NCBI GenBank assembly: GCA_023100825.1
Contig: CP095846.1
Coordinates: forward strand, 3,162,001 to 3,226,000
Direction: 5' to 3'
DNA length: 64,000 nucleotides
Origin: Nocardioidaceae bacterium SCSIO 66511
Lineage (GTDB): Bacteria > Actinomycetota > Actinomycetes > Propionibacteriales > Nocardioidaceae
The position numbers and the translations under genes are program-made. Shown here in pieces: positions 1 to 7,784 of the stretch. Within the stretch, counting starts at the first letter, position 1. Each line of letters begins with the position of its first letter. Under the pieces are notes generated by a model. That model searched no databases. It was not told the DNA's origin and saw only the letters and a program-made list of their open reading frames with translations.

Positions 1-573
1 GGCGTGCACCAGCACGTTGTTCTTGTGTACGAGCGTGAGCTTCTTGGCCGGCCGTGCGGCCGCCCGCGCGAACGCGTCGCGTACGACTCGCTCGACGCCG
101 TGCGCGGTGTTGACACTGACCTCGGTCGCGATCTCGTGCGGCGTGCCGACGCGCAGTGCGCCGCCATTGCCGACGTACGGACCTTCGGTGCCCTCGCGGA
201 CGACGACGAAGTCGATCTCGCCCGGATCGCTCAACGGCGACGGAACTCCGGTGAACAGCTTCGACGGGCGGAGGTTGACGTAGTGGTCGAGCTCGAACCG
301 CAGCCGCAGCAGCAACCCCCGCTCGAGTACGCCGGACGGGACGCCTGGGTCACCGACAGCGCCGAGCAGAATAGCGTCGTGGCCGCGGATCTCCTCGAGT
401 ACCGAGTCCGGAAGGGTTTCGCCGCTGGCGTGGTAACGCCGGGCGCCGAGGTCGTACTCGGTGGTCGTGAACGAAAGGTCGTACGCGGGTGCGATGGTGT
501 CGAGCACCCGGAGCGCCTCGTGGGTCACTTCGGGGCCGATTCCGTCGCCCGGGACGACTGCGAGTGAGGTCAT
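1..573 (-). CDS. leuB: 3-isopropylmalate dehydrogenase, C-terminus cut off by window edge
   Basis: Oxidatively decarboxylates 3-isopropylmalate in cytoplasmic leucine synthesis. The first 191 codons are present and the gene runs off the window. The N-terminus [20 protein letters not shown] carries the GDGIGPEV motif of isocitrate/isopropylmalate dehydrogenases. Further in are the LLGAVGDP loop, LRPSK (substrate-binding Arg) and [12 protein letters not shown], all typical of LeuB. The ATG at 573 is the only start that gives this N-terminus; no clear ribosome-binding site precedes it. In many actinobacteria leuB lies near ilvBNC and serA; here ilvC is about 31 kb away and no serA lies between. 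Confidence 0.95.
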   Translation of the reverse strand, partial: MTSLAVVPGDGIGPEVTHEALRVLDTIAPAYDLSFTTTEYDLGARRYHASGETLPDSVLEEIRGHDAILLGAVGDPGVPSGVLERGLLLRLRFELDHYVNLRPSKLFTGVPSPLSDPGEIDFVVVREGTEGPYVGNGGALRVGTPHEIATEVSVNTAHGVERVVRDAFARAAARPAKKLTLVHKNNVLVHA

Positions 574-615
574 GTGAGGACTCTAGTCATGACTGGGGAA
601 GCCGAACTTCGCGTC

Positions 616-738
616 TCAGTTGTCGTCGGGGCGTTCGCCGCCGTTGTCGCGCAGATCCATCGCGTTCTGCACGGCACTCTGGCCGTCGTACTTGTCGCGC
701 AGGTGGCTCGGGCCCCACTCGGGGTACATGTCATACAT
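616..738 (-). CDS. 40-residue conserved-looking small protein, function unknown
   Basis: A short reading frame beginning MYDMYPEWGP and ending in an acidic, Asn/Asp-rich tail (RDNGGERPDDN). It has a strong ribosome-binding site, AGGAGAG, about 6 bases before ATG 738. A longer in-frame extension exists but has poor coding character, so the short start is preferred. The composition (many Asp, Tyr and Trp, no hydrophobic segment) suggests a soluble cytoplasmic protein. It lies 42 bp upstream of leuB on the same strand and might be cotranscribed with it. I do not recognise a characterised family. Confidence 0.6.
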   Translation of the reverse strand: MYDMYPEWGPSHLRDKYDGQSAVQNAMDLRDNGGERPDDN

Positions 739-925
739 CGGTCTCTCCTGTGATCGTTGTGAATCGGGCGGAATAGGGAAAACGCTCGGCGGTTGGCTTG
801 GAGTTCCAGCCAGGCCGTGCGACGTACCGTCCGATGGATCACATCGAAGAGGTCTGCTGCCGAGAAAGGTAACGCTGTTTGCGGGTTCATCCTCGCGGCG
901 GGAGCTCCAGGCCAAACGCCGAACT

Positions 926-960
926 CCGCGGCGAGGGTGGCCTATGTGGCCTCGCCGCGG
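926..960. repeat. GC-rich inverted repeat, 11-bp arms
   Basis: Arms CCGCGGCGAGG and CCTCGCCGCGG are perfectly complementary around a 13-nt loop. It could be a U-less terminator or a protein site; no coding frame depends on it. Confidence 0.5.
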
Positions 961-982
961 CAGCTGAGAATTACTACGAACT

Positions 983-997
983 TCCGCATGATGCGGA
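983..997. promoter_or_regulatory. candidate operator palindrome upstream of methyltransferase
   Basis: TCCGCATGATGCGGA is a perfect 7-bp dyad around one base, in a locally less GC-rich stretch (about 940-1085) that resembles a promoter region. No nearby regulator gene explains it. Confidence 0.35.
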
Positions 998-1097
998 TTA
1001 CGTTAGGTCACCGTTCAGTCACGAGCCAGCGGATTCGGCCGACTTCTCAGATTCCGAGACGCAAAACTCAGTTGCTGGACTGTGCGAGACTGCCCGG

Positions 1098-1661
1098 GTG
1101 AGCGCGCCCCCCGACGTACCTCCATTGGTCACCCGCGCCTTGGAGCTGTCCAGGCAAGAGGGATTCATCACCGCGACCCGCCACGAGACCGGCAGACTGC
1201 TCGCCACGCTCTCCGCCTCGCGGGCAGGCACCCTCGCGGAACTGGGCACCGGTTGCGGTGTCGGGTCGGCATGGATCAGCAGCGGTACGCGTGGCGACGC
1301 TCACGTCGTGACGGCCGAGGTCGATCCGTCGCTGGCGGAGAAGGTGCAGGAGATCTTCGCCGAGGTCCCCGAGGTCGAGGTGATCGCCGGCGACTGGACG
1401 ACGCTCGAGCAGTACGCGCCGTTCTCGCTGCTGTTCGTCGACGTACGCGACGTCAAGGGCAGTGTCGAGGCGGTGTGCGATCTGATGGAGCCCGGCGGTG
1501 TCGTCGTGCTCGATGACTTCACCCCGTGCGAGTCGTGGCCGCCGATCTTCGAAGGGCGGGTCGACGTGATGCGCGAGCAATGGCTCAGCGACGAGCGCTT
1601 CACGGCCGTCGAGGTGATGGTCTCCCCCGACTCATCGGTGTTGCTCGCGACCCGTCGCTGA
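1098..1661 (+). CDS. SAM-dependent O-methyltransferase family protein
   Basis: Class I methyltransferase of 187 residues. Motif I is visible as LAELGTGCGVGSAW near residue 48, followed by VVTAEVD (acidic ribose-binding residue at the end of strand beta-2), VIAGDW and LLFVDVRD. This layout matches the O-methyltransferase/Methyltransf_24 group. GTG 1098 is chosen because residues before it lack family character; a -10-like GAGACT ends six bases before it, so the mRNA may be leaderless. It faces the minus-strand beta-glucosidase tail-to-tail. The acceptor substrate cannot be told from sequence. Confidence 0.75.
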   Translation: MSAPPDVPPLVTRALELSRQEGFITATRHETGRLLATLSASRAGTLAELGTGCGVGSAWISSGTRGDAHVVTAEVDPSLAEKVQEIFAEVPEVEVIAGDWTTLEQYAPFSLLFVDVRDVKGSVEAVCDLMEPGGVVVLDDFTPCESWPPIFEGRVDVMREQWLSDERFTAVEVMVSPDSSVLLATRR

Positions 1662-1694
1662 GCCAAGACACCTCATCTCGGCAGACGCTCGACG

Positions 1695-3170
1695 TCAGCT
1701 CGCCTCGGGTCGCGGGGCCTCGCCGACCCGCGCGTGCCGCGAGATGAGGTCGGCGTACCACCGAGCGCTCGACTTCGGCAGCCGGCGTTGGTCGTCGTAG
1801 TCGACGTAGACGATCCCGAACCGCTTCGTGTAGCCGTACGCCCACTCGAAGTTGTCCAGCAGCGACCAGACGAAGTAGCCCCCGACGGGGGCACCCGCCT
1901 CGATGGCGTCGCCGACGGCGGCGATGTGGCGCGCGAGGTACTCCACTCGCATCGGATCATGGACCCGGCCGTCTCCGTCGACCCGGTCGTCGTACGCGGC
2001 GCCGTTCTCGGTCACCAAGAGCTCGACGGCCGGCGCCTGGCGGTGTACGCGCAGCAGCAGGTCGGTGAGCCCACGCGGGTCGATGCTCCACCCCATCACG
2101 GTGTACGGCCCGGGCTGGCGGGGGAACTCGATGTCATCGGAGGCCGGCCAGGCGGATGACTCGCCGTCACCGTGTCCGTCGGCCTCTTCGCGAGGTGCGG
2201 CACCGTCGTACGCGCGTACGACGGTCGGACTGTAGTAGTTCACGCCGACGACGTCGAGCGGTCGACAGATCATGTCGAGATCGCCGTCGCGGACGAACGA
2301 CCAGTCGGTGACGCTTTGCGTCTCATCCACGACGTCGGCCGGATAACGACCGTCGAGCATCGGGTCGAGGAAGACGCGGTTCTGTAGACCGTCGACCCGT
2401 CTCGCCGCCGCCGTGTCGCTATCGGCCAGCGTCTCCGGACGAACGGACGCCAGGTTGAGGGTGACGCCGACCTTCGCGTTCGGTGCGTACGCCCGGATCG
2501 ACTCGACGGCGAGGCCGTGCGCGAGGTTGAGGTGATGCACGGCTGCGAGTGCGTCCGCGGGGTCGGTGCGCCCGGGCGCATGTACTCCACTGGCATATCC
2601 GAGATACGCCGAACACCATGGCTCGTTGACGGTGATGAACGTGCCGACGCGGTCACCGAGCCGCTCCGCGACGACGGCCGCGTACTCGCCGAAACGCTCA
2701 GCCGTCTCGCGCCGGGGCCAACCGCCCGCGTCCTCGAGCCGCTGCGGCAGATCCCAGTGGTAGAGGGTCACCACGGGATCGATTCCCGCGTCGAGTAACG
2801 CGTCGGTGAGCCTCGCGTAGAAGTCGAGACCCTTCGGGTTCACCGGGCCGAGGCGGGTCTCGTCGACGTCCGGCGTGACCCGCGGCCAGGAGATGGAGAA
2901 GCGGTACGCGTCGAGGCCGAGCTCGCGCATCAGCCGTACGTCCTCGAGGTAGCGGTTGTAGTGGTCGCAGGCGATATCACCGTTGTGGTCGCGAAGCACT
3001 TGTCCGGGCGTGTGGCTGAACGTGTCCCAGATCGACGGGGAGCGACCGTCGGTGCGTACTGCACCCTCGATCTGATAGGACGCGGTCGCGGCACCCCACA
3101 CAAAGCCCGTTGGGAATGCCGACTCGACTCCGGCGGTGGCGGCGGTCTCGGCTGTTTGTCGTGTCGTCAT
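1695..3170 (-). CDS. GH1 beta-glucosidase
   Basis: Cytoplasmic family-1 retaining glycosidase of 491 residues, expected to hydrolyse imported cellobiose or other beta-glucosides to glucose. The N-terminal [20 protein letters not shown] signature, the acid/base Glu of TVNEPW (about E183) and the nucleophile Glu of LVTENG (about E388) are all present. No signal peptide is seen. ATG 3170 is preferred over a longer frame to 3293, because that extension would run into the upstream permease and lacks family character. It is the last gene of a lacI-lipoprotein-permease-permease-GH1 operon, 73 bp after the second permease, the same order as Streptomyces cebR/cebEFG-bglC genes. Confidence 0.93.
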   Translation of the reverse strand: MTTRQTAETAATAGVESAFPTGFVWGAATASYQIEGAVRTDGRSPSIWDTFSHTPGQVLRDHNGDIACDHYNRYLEDVRLMRELGLDAYRFSISWPRVTPDVDETRLGPVNPKGLDFYARLTDALLDAGIDPVVTLYHWDLPQRLEDAGGWPRRETAERFGEYAAVVAERLGDRVGTFITVNEPWCSAYLGYASGVHAPGRTDPADALAAVHHLNLAHGLAVESIRAYAPNAKVGVTLNLASVRPETLADSDTAAARRVDGLQNRVFLDPMLDGRYPADVVDETQSVTDWSFVRDGDLDMICRPLDVVGVNYYSPTVVRAYDGAAPREEADGHGDGESSAWPASDDIEFPRQPGPYTVMGWSIDPRGLTDLLLRVHRQAPAVELLVTENGAAYDDRVDGDGRVHDPMRVEYLARHIAAVGDAIEAGAPVGGYFVWSLLDNFEWAYGYTKRFGIVYVDYDDQRRLPKSSARWYADLISRHARVGEAPRPEAS

Positions 3171-3243
3171 GAGCGTGCGGACGCCGCGGCGCCCCCTCCC
3201 TCGGTAGATCGGTGGATGGTCTTCTGCTGGAACGGGTACGCGG

Positions 3244-4083
3244 TCATCCCTTGACGGCTCCGGCCATGATGCCGCCGACGATCTGGCGGCCAAGGATCAC
3301 GAACGCGATCAGCACCGGAGCGGTGCCGACGAGAGTTCCCGCCATGATCACCGCGGTGTCCGGCACGTAGCCGCTGCCCAGATTGTTGAGCGCGACCTGC
3401 ACGGTGGGGTTCTCGGAGTTCAGCGTGATGATCGGCCAGAAGAAGTCGTTCCAGGCGGTCATGAACGTGAGCATCCCGAGCACCGCCATGCCCGGCCGGG
3501 CGGAGGGCAGTACGACACTCCAGAACATCCGCAACGCGGACGCCCCGTCGACACGCGCCGCCTCGATCAGCTCATCGGGCAGCGACTGCGCGATGTACTG
3601 CCGCATGAAGAAGACCCCGAACGCCGTGACCAGCGTCGGCAGGATCACCGAGGCCAGCGTGCCGATCAGGCCGTAGTCGGACATCACCATGAACAGCGGA
3701 ACGACGCCGAGCGTCGGTGGGATCATCATCGTCGCGACGGTGAATGCGAACAACGCGTTGCGACCGCGGAACCGCAGCTTCGCGAACGCATAGCCGGCGG
3801 ACGTACAGAACAACACGGTGCCGACGGTGATCGCGGTCGACACGACCACCGAGTTTGTGATCGCGAGTCCGATCTGCTGCTGCTCCAACGCAGTGGTGAC
3901 GTTCGACCAGAGATCCGGGCCGGGCGTCAGCGGAGGCGGCGACTTCGCCATGTCCGACATCGGCCTGCTACCCGCGACGATCATGTAGTAGAAGGGGAAC
4001 GCGAACGCGATCGCGGTCAGCGCGAGTAGTGCGTACCCGACGGGCCCGAGCCCGGTGCCCGATCTGTTGCGGCCGGCGATCAT
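3244..4083 (-). CDS. ABC sugar importer permease, MalG/CebG type
   Basis: Inner-membrane subunit of 279 residues with six predicted helices. It has a MalG-like N-terminus ([29 protein letters not shown]), the cytoplasmic EAA loop [26 protein letters not shown], and the C-terminal [10 protein letters not shown] ending common in this family. ATG 4083 overlaps the stop of the preceding permease (ATGA) and has a strong GGGGAGGAAG ribosome-binding site, so the two are translationally coupled. No ATPase gene is in the operon; such importers commonly share an MsiK-type ATPase encoded elsewhere. Confidence 0.93.
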   Translation of the reverse strand: MIAGRNRSGTGLGPVGYALLALTAIAFAFPFYYMIVAGSRPMSDMAKSPPPLTPGPDLWSNVTTALEQQQIGLAITNSVVVSTAITVGTVLFCTSAGYAFAKLRFRGRNALFAFTVATMMIPPTLGVVPLFMVMSDYGLIGTLASVILPTLVTAFGVFFMRQYIAQSLPDELIEAARVDGASALRMFWSVVLPSARPGMAVLGMLTFMTAWNDFFWPIITLNSENPTVQVALNNLGSGYVPDTAVIMAGTLVGTAPVLIAFVILGRQIVGGIMAGAVKG

Positions 4084-5069
4084 GCTTCCTCCCCGAGCAA
4101 CGTCGTGCCACGCATGCGCCATCGGGCGATTGCGGTGTTCAGCAGTACGAGCAGCACGATCAGCAGGAACGAAACCCACGCGATCGCCGCGGCCCGGCCG
4201 AGTGCTCCGAACTGCCAGCCCTGTTGGTACATGAGCAATCCGAGCGTCTGATACTGGTGCTGGCTACCGCCCTGCGGTATGCCGCCGCCGAAGAGCAACG
4301 GCTCGCCGAAGAGCTGGGTCGCGCCGATCGTCGACACGACGATCGTGAACAGGATCGTCGGCCGTAGCCCGGGCAGCGTGATGTACCGGAACTGCTGCCA
4401 CTTGCTTGCGCCGTCCAGCGCGGCGGACTCGTAGAGGTCGTACGAGATGGTCTGCATCCCGGCGAGATAGATCAACGCGTTGTAGCCGGTCCAACGCCAG
4501 ATCACGATGACGGCGATCGCGATCTGGGCGGTCCAGTCGCCGTTGCGCCAGTCGATCGCGTCCATCCCGAACACCGACATCGCCCAGTTCGCGAAGCCTC
4601 CGTCAGTGGCGAAGATCTGCCCGAAGATCAAGGTCGCGGCGGCGACCGACGTGGCATACGGAAGGATCATCGAGATGCGGAAGAACATCCGCACCCGCAT
4701 CCGGTAGTTGAGCAGATGCGCCAGGCCCAAGGCGAGCAACAACTGCGGGATCGTCGACAGCGCGCCGATCGTGACGGTCTTCCACGCTGCGTTGTAGAAG
4801 TCGGGGTTGGAGAAGAGCCAGCGGAAGTTCTCGAACCCGACCCACTGCATGTCAGACCCGAGGCGCGCGTCGTACAGGCTGATCCAAGCTGTGTAGATCA
4901 ACGGGAAAAGCCCGAACGCCGCGAAGATCAAGAAGAACGGCGCGATGAAGGCGTACGGGGCGCCTCGCCGCTCACGCCGGGAGCGACGCTGTCGTCGCCG
5001 GTTCGGACGCGTACCTTCCGCCTGGACTCGCGTACGTCTCGGCGCTGGCGCAGTTGTCGGTGTCGTCAT
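4080..5069 (-). CDS. ABC sugar importer permease, MalF/CebF type
   Basis: Membrane permease of 329 residues. A basic cytoplasmic N-terminus rich in Arg precedes the first helix (PYAFIAPFFLIFAAFGLFPLIYTAWISLYD). The EAA loop reads SYDLYESAALDGASKWQQFRYITLPGLRP, diagnostic of binding-protein-dependent sugar permeases. The start ATG 5069 has GGAGAG five bases upstream; a longer frame to 5141 has no ribosome-binding site. It lies 77 bp after the solute-binding lipoprotein and overlaps the MalG-type gene by four bases, so the two permeases probably form a heterodimer. Confidence 0.93.
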   Translation of the reverse strand: MTTPTTAPAPRRTRVQAEGTRPNRRRQRRSRRERRGAPYAFIAPFFLIFAAFGLFPLIYTAWISLYDARLGSDMQWVGFENFRWLFSNPDFYNAAWKTVTIGALSTIPQLLLALGLAHLLNYRMRVRMFFRISMILPYATSVAAATLIFGQIFATDGGFANWAMSVFGMDAIDWRNGDWTAQIAIAVIVIWRWTGYNALIYLAGMQTISYDLYESAALDGASKWQQFRYITLPGLRPTILFTIVVSTIGATQLFGEPLLFGGGIPQGGSQHQYQTLGLLMYQQGWQFGALGRAAAIAWVSFLLIVLLVLLNTAIARWRMRGTTLLGEEA

Positions 5070-5146
5070 CGGCTCTCCGGTCGCAGTTGGTCGCCAAGAA
5101 CGGATCGGTGCGGCCGGCTTGCGTCGAACCGGCCGCACCAACCCGC

Positions 5147-6439
5147 TCAGCCCACCTGGTTGTCGACGGTCGAGGAGGCCTGCTCCCAGGCGTCGTCCGC
5201 GCTCACGTCACCGGTCTCGACCGACAGCAGCGCTTGCACCATCGCGTTCTTGATCGCCCCGTCGAGGGGGCCGAGAATCTGCGTCGGAGCACTCTGCGCG
5301 GACTTCGAAAAGATCTTGCCGATCGGCGCATTGTTGAAGTACTCGTCCTTGACATCGACCACCTGCGCCATCGCGTCGGTGTTCGACGGAAAGTTGCCGA
5401 CCTCGGAGAACACCTTCGCCTGCTGCTTGGCGTCGGTGAGCCAGGCGATCAGGTCAGCGGCTTCCTCCTTGTTGTCGGATGCTTCGGGGATCGCGAGGTA
5501 CGAGCCGCCCCAGTTGCCTCCTGCACCGCCCGGAAGCGACATCACGTTCCACTTGCCCTTACCGTCGTCGCCCGCCTTGCCCTTGATGTAACCGACCATC
5601 CACGACGGGCAGGCAATGGTCGCGAACGAGCCGGTGGCGAAACCCTTGTCCCAGCTGGCATCGAGGAACTGCTCGAGCCCGGCCGTCAGACCGGACTCCC
5701 CTGCCGACGCGGCCAGGTCGAACGCGTTTCGCACGGCGTCGTTGGAGTCGTAGACGAGCTCGCCTTCATCGTCGTAGTAGATGGTGGACTCCGTCGAGAT
5801 GATCGCGTTGTAAAGGCCGCCCGCGGAGTCGAGGAACGCCGAGTCAGACGGCGCGTTCTGCTGGTACTCCTCGCCGAGCGCGAGCAGGTCGTCCCACGAC
5901 CCGACGCGCTTGGACAGCTCTGCGGGAGCGCTCGGCAGGCCCGCCTGCTCGTACAGGTCCGAGCGATAGCAGAGAGCCATCGGGCCGATGTCGGTACCCA
6001 TGCCGATGACCTTCCCGTCATCGGTGGTCGCGGCATCGCTCTTCCATGCGGGATACAAGTCGAGGTTCTTCGCCGCGGCCGTGTCGCTCAGATCCGACCA
6101 CTTGTCCGACTGGTTCTGCGTCGCCTCCGCGATACGGGCGACCTCGATGCCCTGCACGTCGGCGAGCCCGCTGCCGGAGTTGAGCTTTGTCTGCAACGCC
6201 GGCCAGTACTTGTCCTCACCTTGCGTCGACTGGTAGTCGATCTCGATATCGGGGTTCTGCTTCATGTACGCGTCGAAGAGTCCGACCTCGTCGTAGCCGA
6301 ACGTGCCGAACAGGCTGATCGACACGGTCGTCTTACCGTTCTCGTCCGATTCACTGCTGCCGCCGCAGGCGGCGACGACCATGGTTCCCGCGAGTACGAC
6401 GGCGATCGCGGCTGTCCGCTTCTTGCGTGCGCTGAGCAT
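5147..6439 (-). CDS. ABC sugar-binding lipoprotein (CebE-like)
   Basis: Extracellular solute-binding protein of 430 residues. A lipoprotein signal peptide (MLSARKKRTAAIAVVLAGTMVVAACGGSS) ends in the lipobox VAAC, so the mature protein should be anchored through that Cys. The body shows family-1 binding-protein features (TVSISLFGTFGYDEVGLFDAYMKQ, PDIEIDYQS, and a C-terminal SVETGDVSADDAWEQA helix). ATG 6439 has a good GGGAGGAT site. Directly upstream lies a perfect LacI-type operator, so expression is probably repressed without inducer. Cellobiose or another beta-glucoside is inferred from the linked GH1 enzyme. Confidence 0.92.
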   Translation of the reverse strand: MLSARKKRTAAIAVVLAGTMVVAACGGSSESDENGKTTVSISLFGTFGYDEVGLFDAYMKQNPDIEIDYQSTQGEDKYWPALQTKLNSGSGLADVQGIEVARIAEATQNQSDKWSDLSDTAAAKNLDLYPAWKSDAATTDDGKVIGMGTDIGPMALCYRSDLYEQAGLPSAPAELSKRVGSWDDLLALGEEYQQNAPSDSAFLDSAGGLYNAIISTESTIYYDDEGELVYDSNDAVRNAFDLAASAGESGLTAGLEQFLDASWDKGFATGSFATIACPSWMVGYIKGKAGDDGKGKWNVMSLPGGAGGNWGGSYLAIPEASDNKEEAADLIAWLTDAKQQAKVFSEVGNFPSNTDAMAQVVDVKDEYFNNAPIGKIFSKSAQSAPTQILGPLDGAIKNAMVQALLSVETGDVSADDAWEQASSTVDNQVG

Positions 6440-6477
6440 AGATCCTCCCGGCCGAGATCACGGCCTTGAATGAACGC

Positions 6478-6495
6478 TGTGAGAGCGCTCTCACG
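6478..6495. promoter_or_regulatory. LacI-family operator in front of the beta-glucoside operon
   Basis: Inside TGTGAGAGCGCTCTCACG there is a 16-bp perfect palindrome (6479-6494) centred on AGCGCT. The known Streptomyces CebR box TGGGAGCGCTCCCA shares the central GAGCGCTC core. The site lies 38 bp before the lipoprotein start and downstream of a TTGACA-like element, as expected for repression. Confidence 0.85.
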
Positions 6496-6509
6496 ATGTA
6501 CGGCATAGA

Positions 6510-6536
6510 GTGACCCAGGTCACCAGGGTCTGTCAA
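6510..6536 (-). promoter_or_regulatory. probable promoter elements of the beta-glucoside operon
   Basis: On the minus strand a consensus -35 TTGACA lies at 6536-6531. It is followed by a second dyad, GTGACCCAGGTCAC (6510-6523), 14 nt upstream of the LacI operator. No convincing -10 lies at the usual spacing; TATGCC is 23 bases away. The second dyad may bind another regulator. Confidence 0.4.
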
Positions 6537-6551
6537 GAGGCGGCCGCCGGC

Positions 6552-7571
6552 TCACGCCGACTCACGCCCGACGACCTCGGTCTCCAGCACCAGGGACGTC
6601 ACCTCGAGCCCCTCGGCGGCGTCGATCAGCAGCCGAGCCATCTGGCGCCCCATCGCATCGAGCGGCTGCCGGATGGTCGTCAGCTGCGGACTCGATGACG
6701 CCGCGACGGGCACATCGTCGAAGCCCACAACGGCAAGATCGTCGGGTACGACGCGGCCACGCTCGGCGGCGACCTGGATCGCAGCGACCGCCATCAGGTC
6801 GTTGGCGGCGAACAGTCCGTCGACATCGGGAACGTTGTCGAGGAGCTCGACCATCGCCGCACGCCCACCGGCCATGCTGAAGTCGCCGGCGACGATCCGC
6901 TCAGCGGACAGCTCGACGCCCGCGGACGCCAGACCTTGTCGAAACCCCTCCAACCGATCGGGTGTGACGGTCATGTCCTCCGGACCGGTGATCGTCGCGA
7001 TGCGCGTACATCCGCGCTCGAGTAGCACTCGAGCGGCGGCCGCTCCGCCGCCCAGGTTGTCGGACGAGACGTACGGCAGCGCCGGCCGACCACGCGGTGG
7101 ACGACCGGCAAGTACGACGGGTACCCCGAGCTGATGGACCCGACGGGGCAGGGTGTCGTGCGAATGCACGGAGACGAACATGACGCCGTCGACGTGTCCG
7201 CCCGCGGCGTACTGCTCGACCCGCGCCCGGTCGTCGTCGGTCGCCACGATCACGAACAACAAGGGTCGACCGCGCTCGGCCGCGGCGGCGTGGGCGCCCC
7301 GAAGCACCGGCGCGAAGAACGGGTCGGAGAAGAAGACGTCCTCGGATTCCGCTACGACGAACGCCAGGGCATCACTCTGCCTGGTGACCAGCGAGCGCGC
7401 GGCGCTGTTGGGCACGTACCCGAGGTCGTCGGCCGCCGCACGTACGGAGTCGCGAGCACGCGCGCTGACCCGGGTCGAACCGTTGAGCACGCGGCTCGCG
7501 GTCGCTCGCGATACGCCGGCTCGCGCGGCGACCGCTTCCAGGGTCACCGCGGATCGTCGGTTCTCGCTCAC
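6552..7571 (-). CDS. LacI-family repressor (CebR-like)
   Basis: Transcriptional regulator of 339 residues. The N-terminal helix-turn-helix and hinge helix read TLEAVAARAGVSRATASRVLNGSTRVSA and AADDLGYVPNSAARSLVTRQS. A periplasmic-binding-protein-like effector domain follows from about residue 65, with the typical ...VDGLFAANDLMAVAAI and VPDDLAVVGFDDVP segments. GTG 7571 has AAAGGGG five bases upstream. It is the first gene on the strand carrying the importer and GH1 genes, 112 bp before the lipoprotein, and the 16-bp operator lies in that gap. It probably represses the operon until a beta-glucoside is bound. Confidence 0.92.
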   Translation of the reverse strand: MSENRRSAVTLEAVAARAGVSRATASRVLNGSTRVSARARDSVRAAADDLGYVPNSAARSLVTRQSDALAFVVAESEDVFFSDPFFAPVLRGAHAAAAERGRPLLFVIVATDDDRARVEQYAAGGHVDGVMFVSVHSHDTLPRRVHQLGVPVVLAGRPPRGRPALPYVSSDNLGGGAAAARVLLERGCTRIATITGPEDMTVTPDRLEGFRQGLASAGVELSAERIVAGDFSMAGGRAAMVELLDNVPDVDGLFAANDLMAVAAIQVAAERGRVVPDDLAVVGFDDVPVAASSSPQLTTIRQPLDAMGRQMARLLIDAAEGLEVTSLVLETEVVGRESA

Positions 7572-7700
7572 GCTGCCCCTTTCCAGGCGATCGAAGTGGG
7601 ATCAGTATGCACGCGCCGAGTCGGCGGTTCGCCGGTCGGCGGTTCGCGTCGGATTCGCACCGCTACTTCTGACGTACTACATTCAAAAGTTGCATGACCA

Positions 7701-7730
7701 TTGACGGAACTGCGCTCCCCTCATTACGCT
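7701..7730 (+). promoter_or_regulatory. candidate promoter of the ThuA/dehydrogenase fusion
   Basis: TTGACG (7701-7706) and TACGCT (7725-7730) are separated by 18 bp, followed by the palindrome TCACGTGA (7745-7752) and, 33 bp later, the start codon. The same gap with lacI holds a 12-bp direct repeat, TCGGCGGTTCGC, at 7621-7632 and 7636-7647. Confidence 0.45.
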
Positions 7731-7784
7731 CGGTGGCGACTTAGTCACGTGATCCGGGTCACATATCACGAGCAGGAGTTGCAA

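Larger units (their letters stand above)
739..1097. other. 359-bp noncoding gap with a strong hairpin and a palindrome
   Basis: This region separates the 40-residue gene from the methyltransferase. It holds a GC-rich inverted repeat with perfect 11-bp arms (926-936 and 950-960; 13-nt loop). A second, dyad element, TCCGCATGATGCGGA, lies at 983-997. The hairpin has no U-tract on either strand. The palindrome lies about 100 bp before the methyltransferase start and could be an operator. The long open frame from 879 into the methyltransferase is probably a chance extension. No gene is supported here. Confidence 0.5.

Noticed and set aside
7621-7647. 12-bp tandem repeat TCGGCGGTTCGC as a mobile-element or attachment site
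   Set aside because: Only two copies in a GC-rich promoter gap with no integrase nearby; more likely chance or a weak regulator site.
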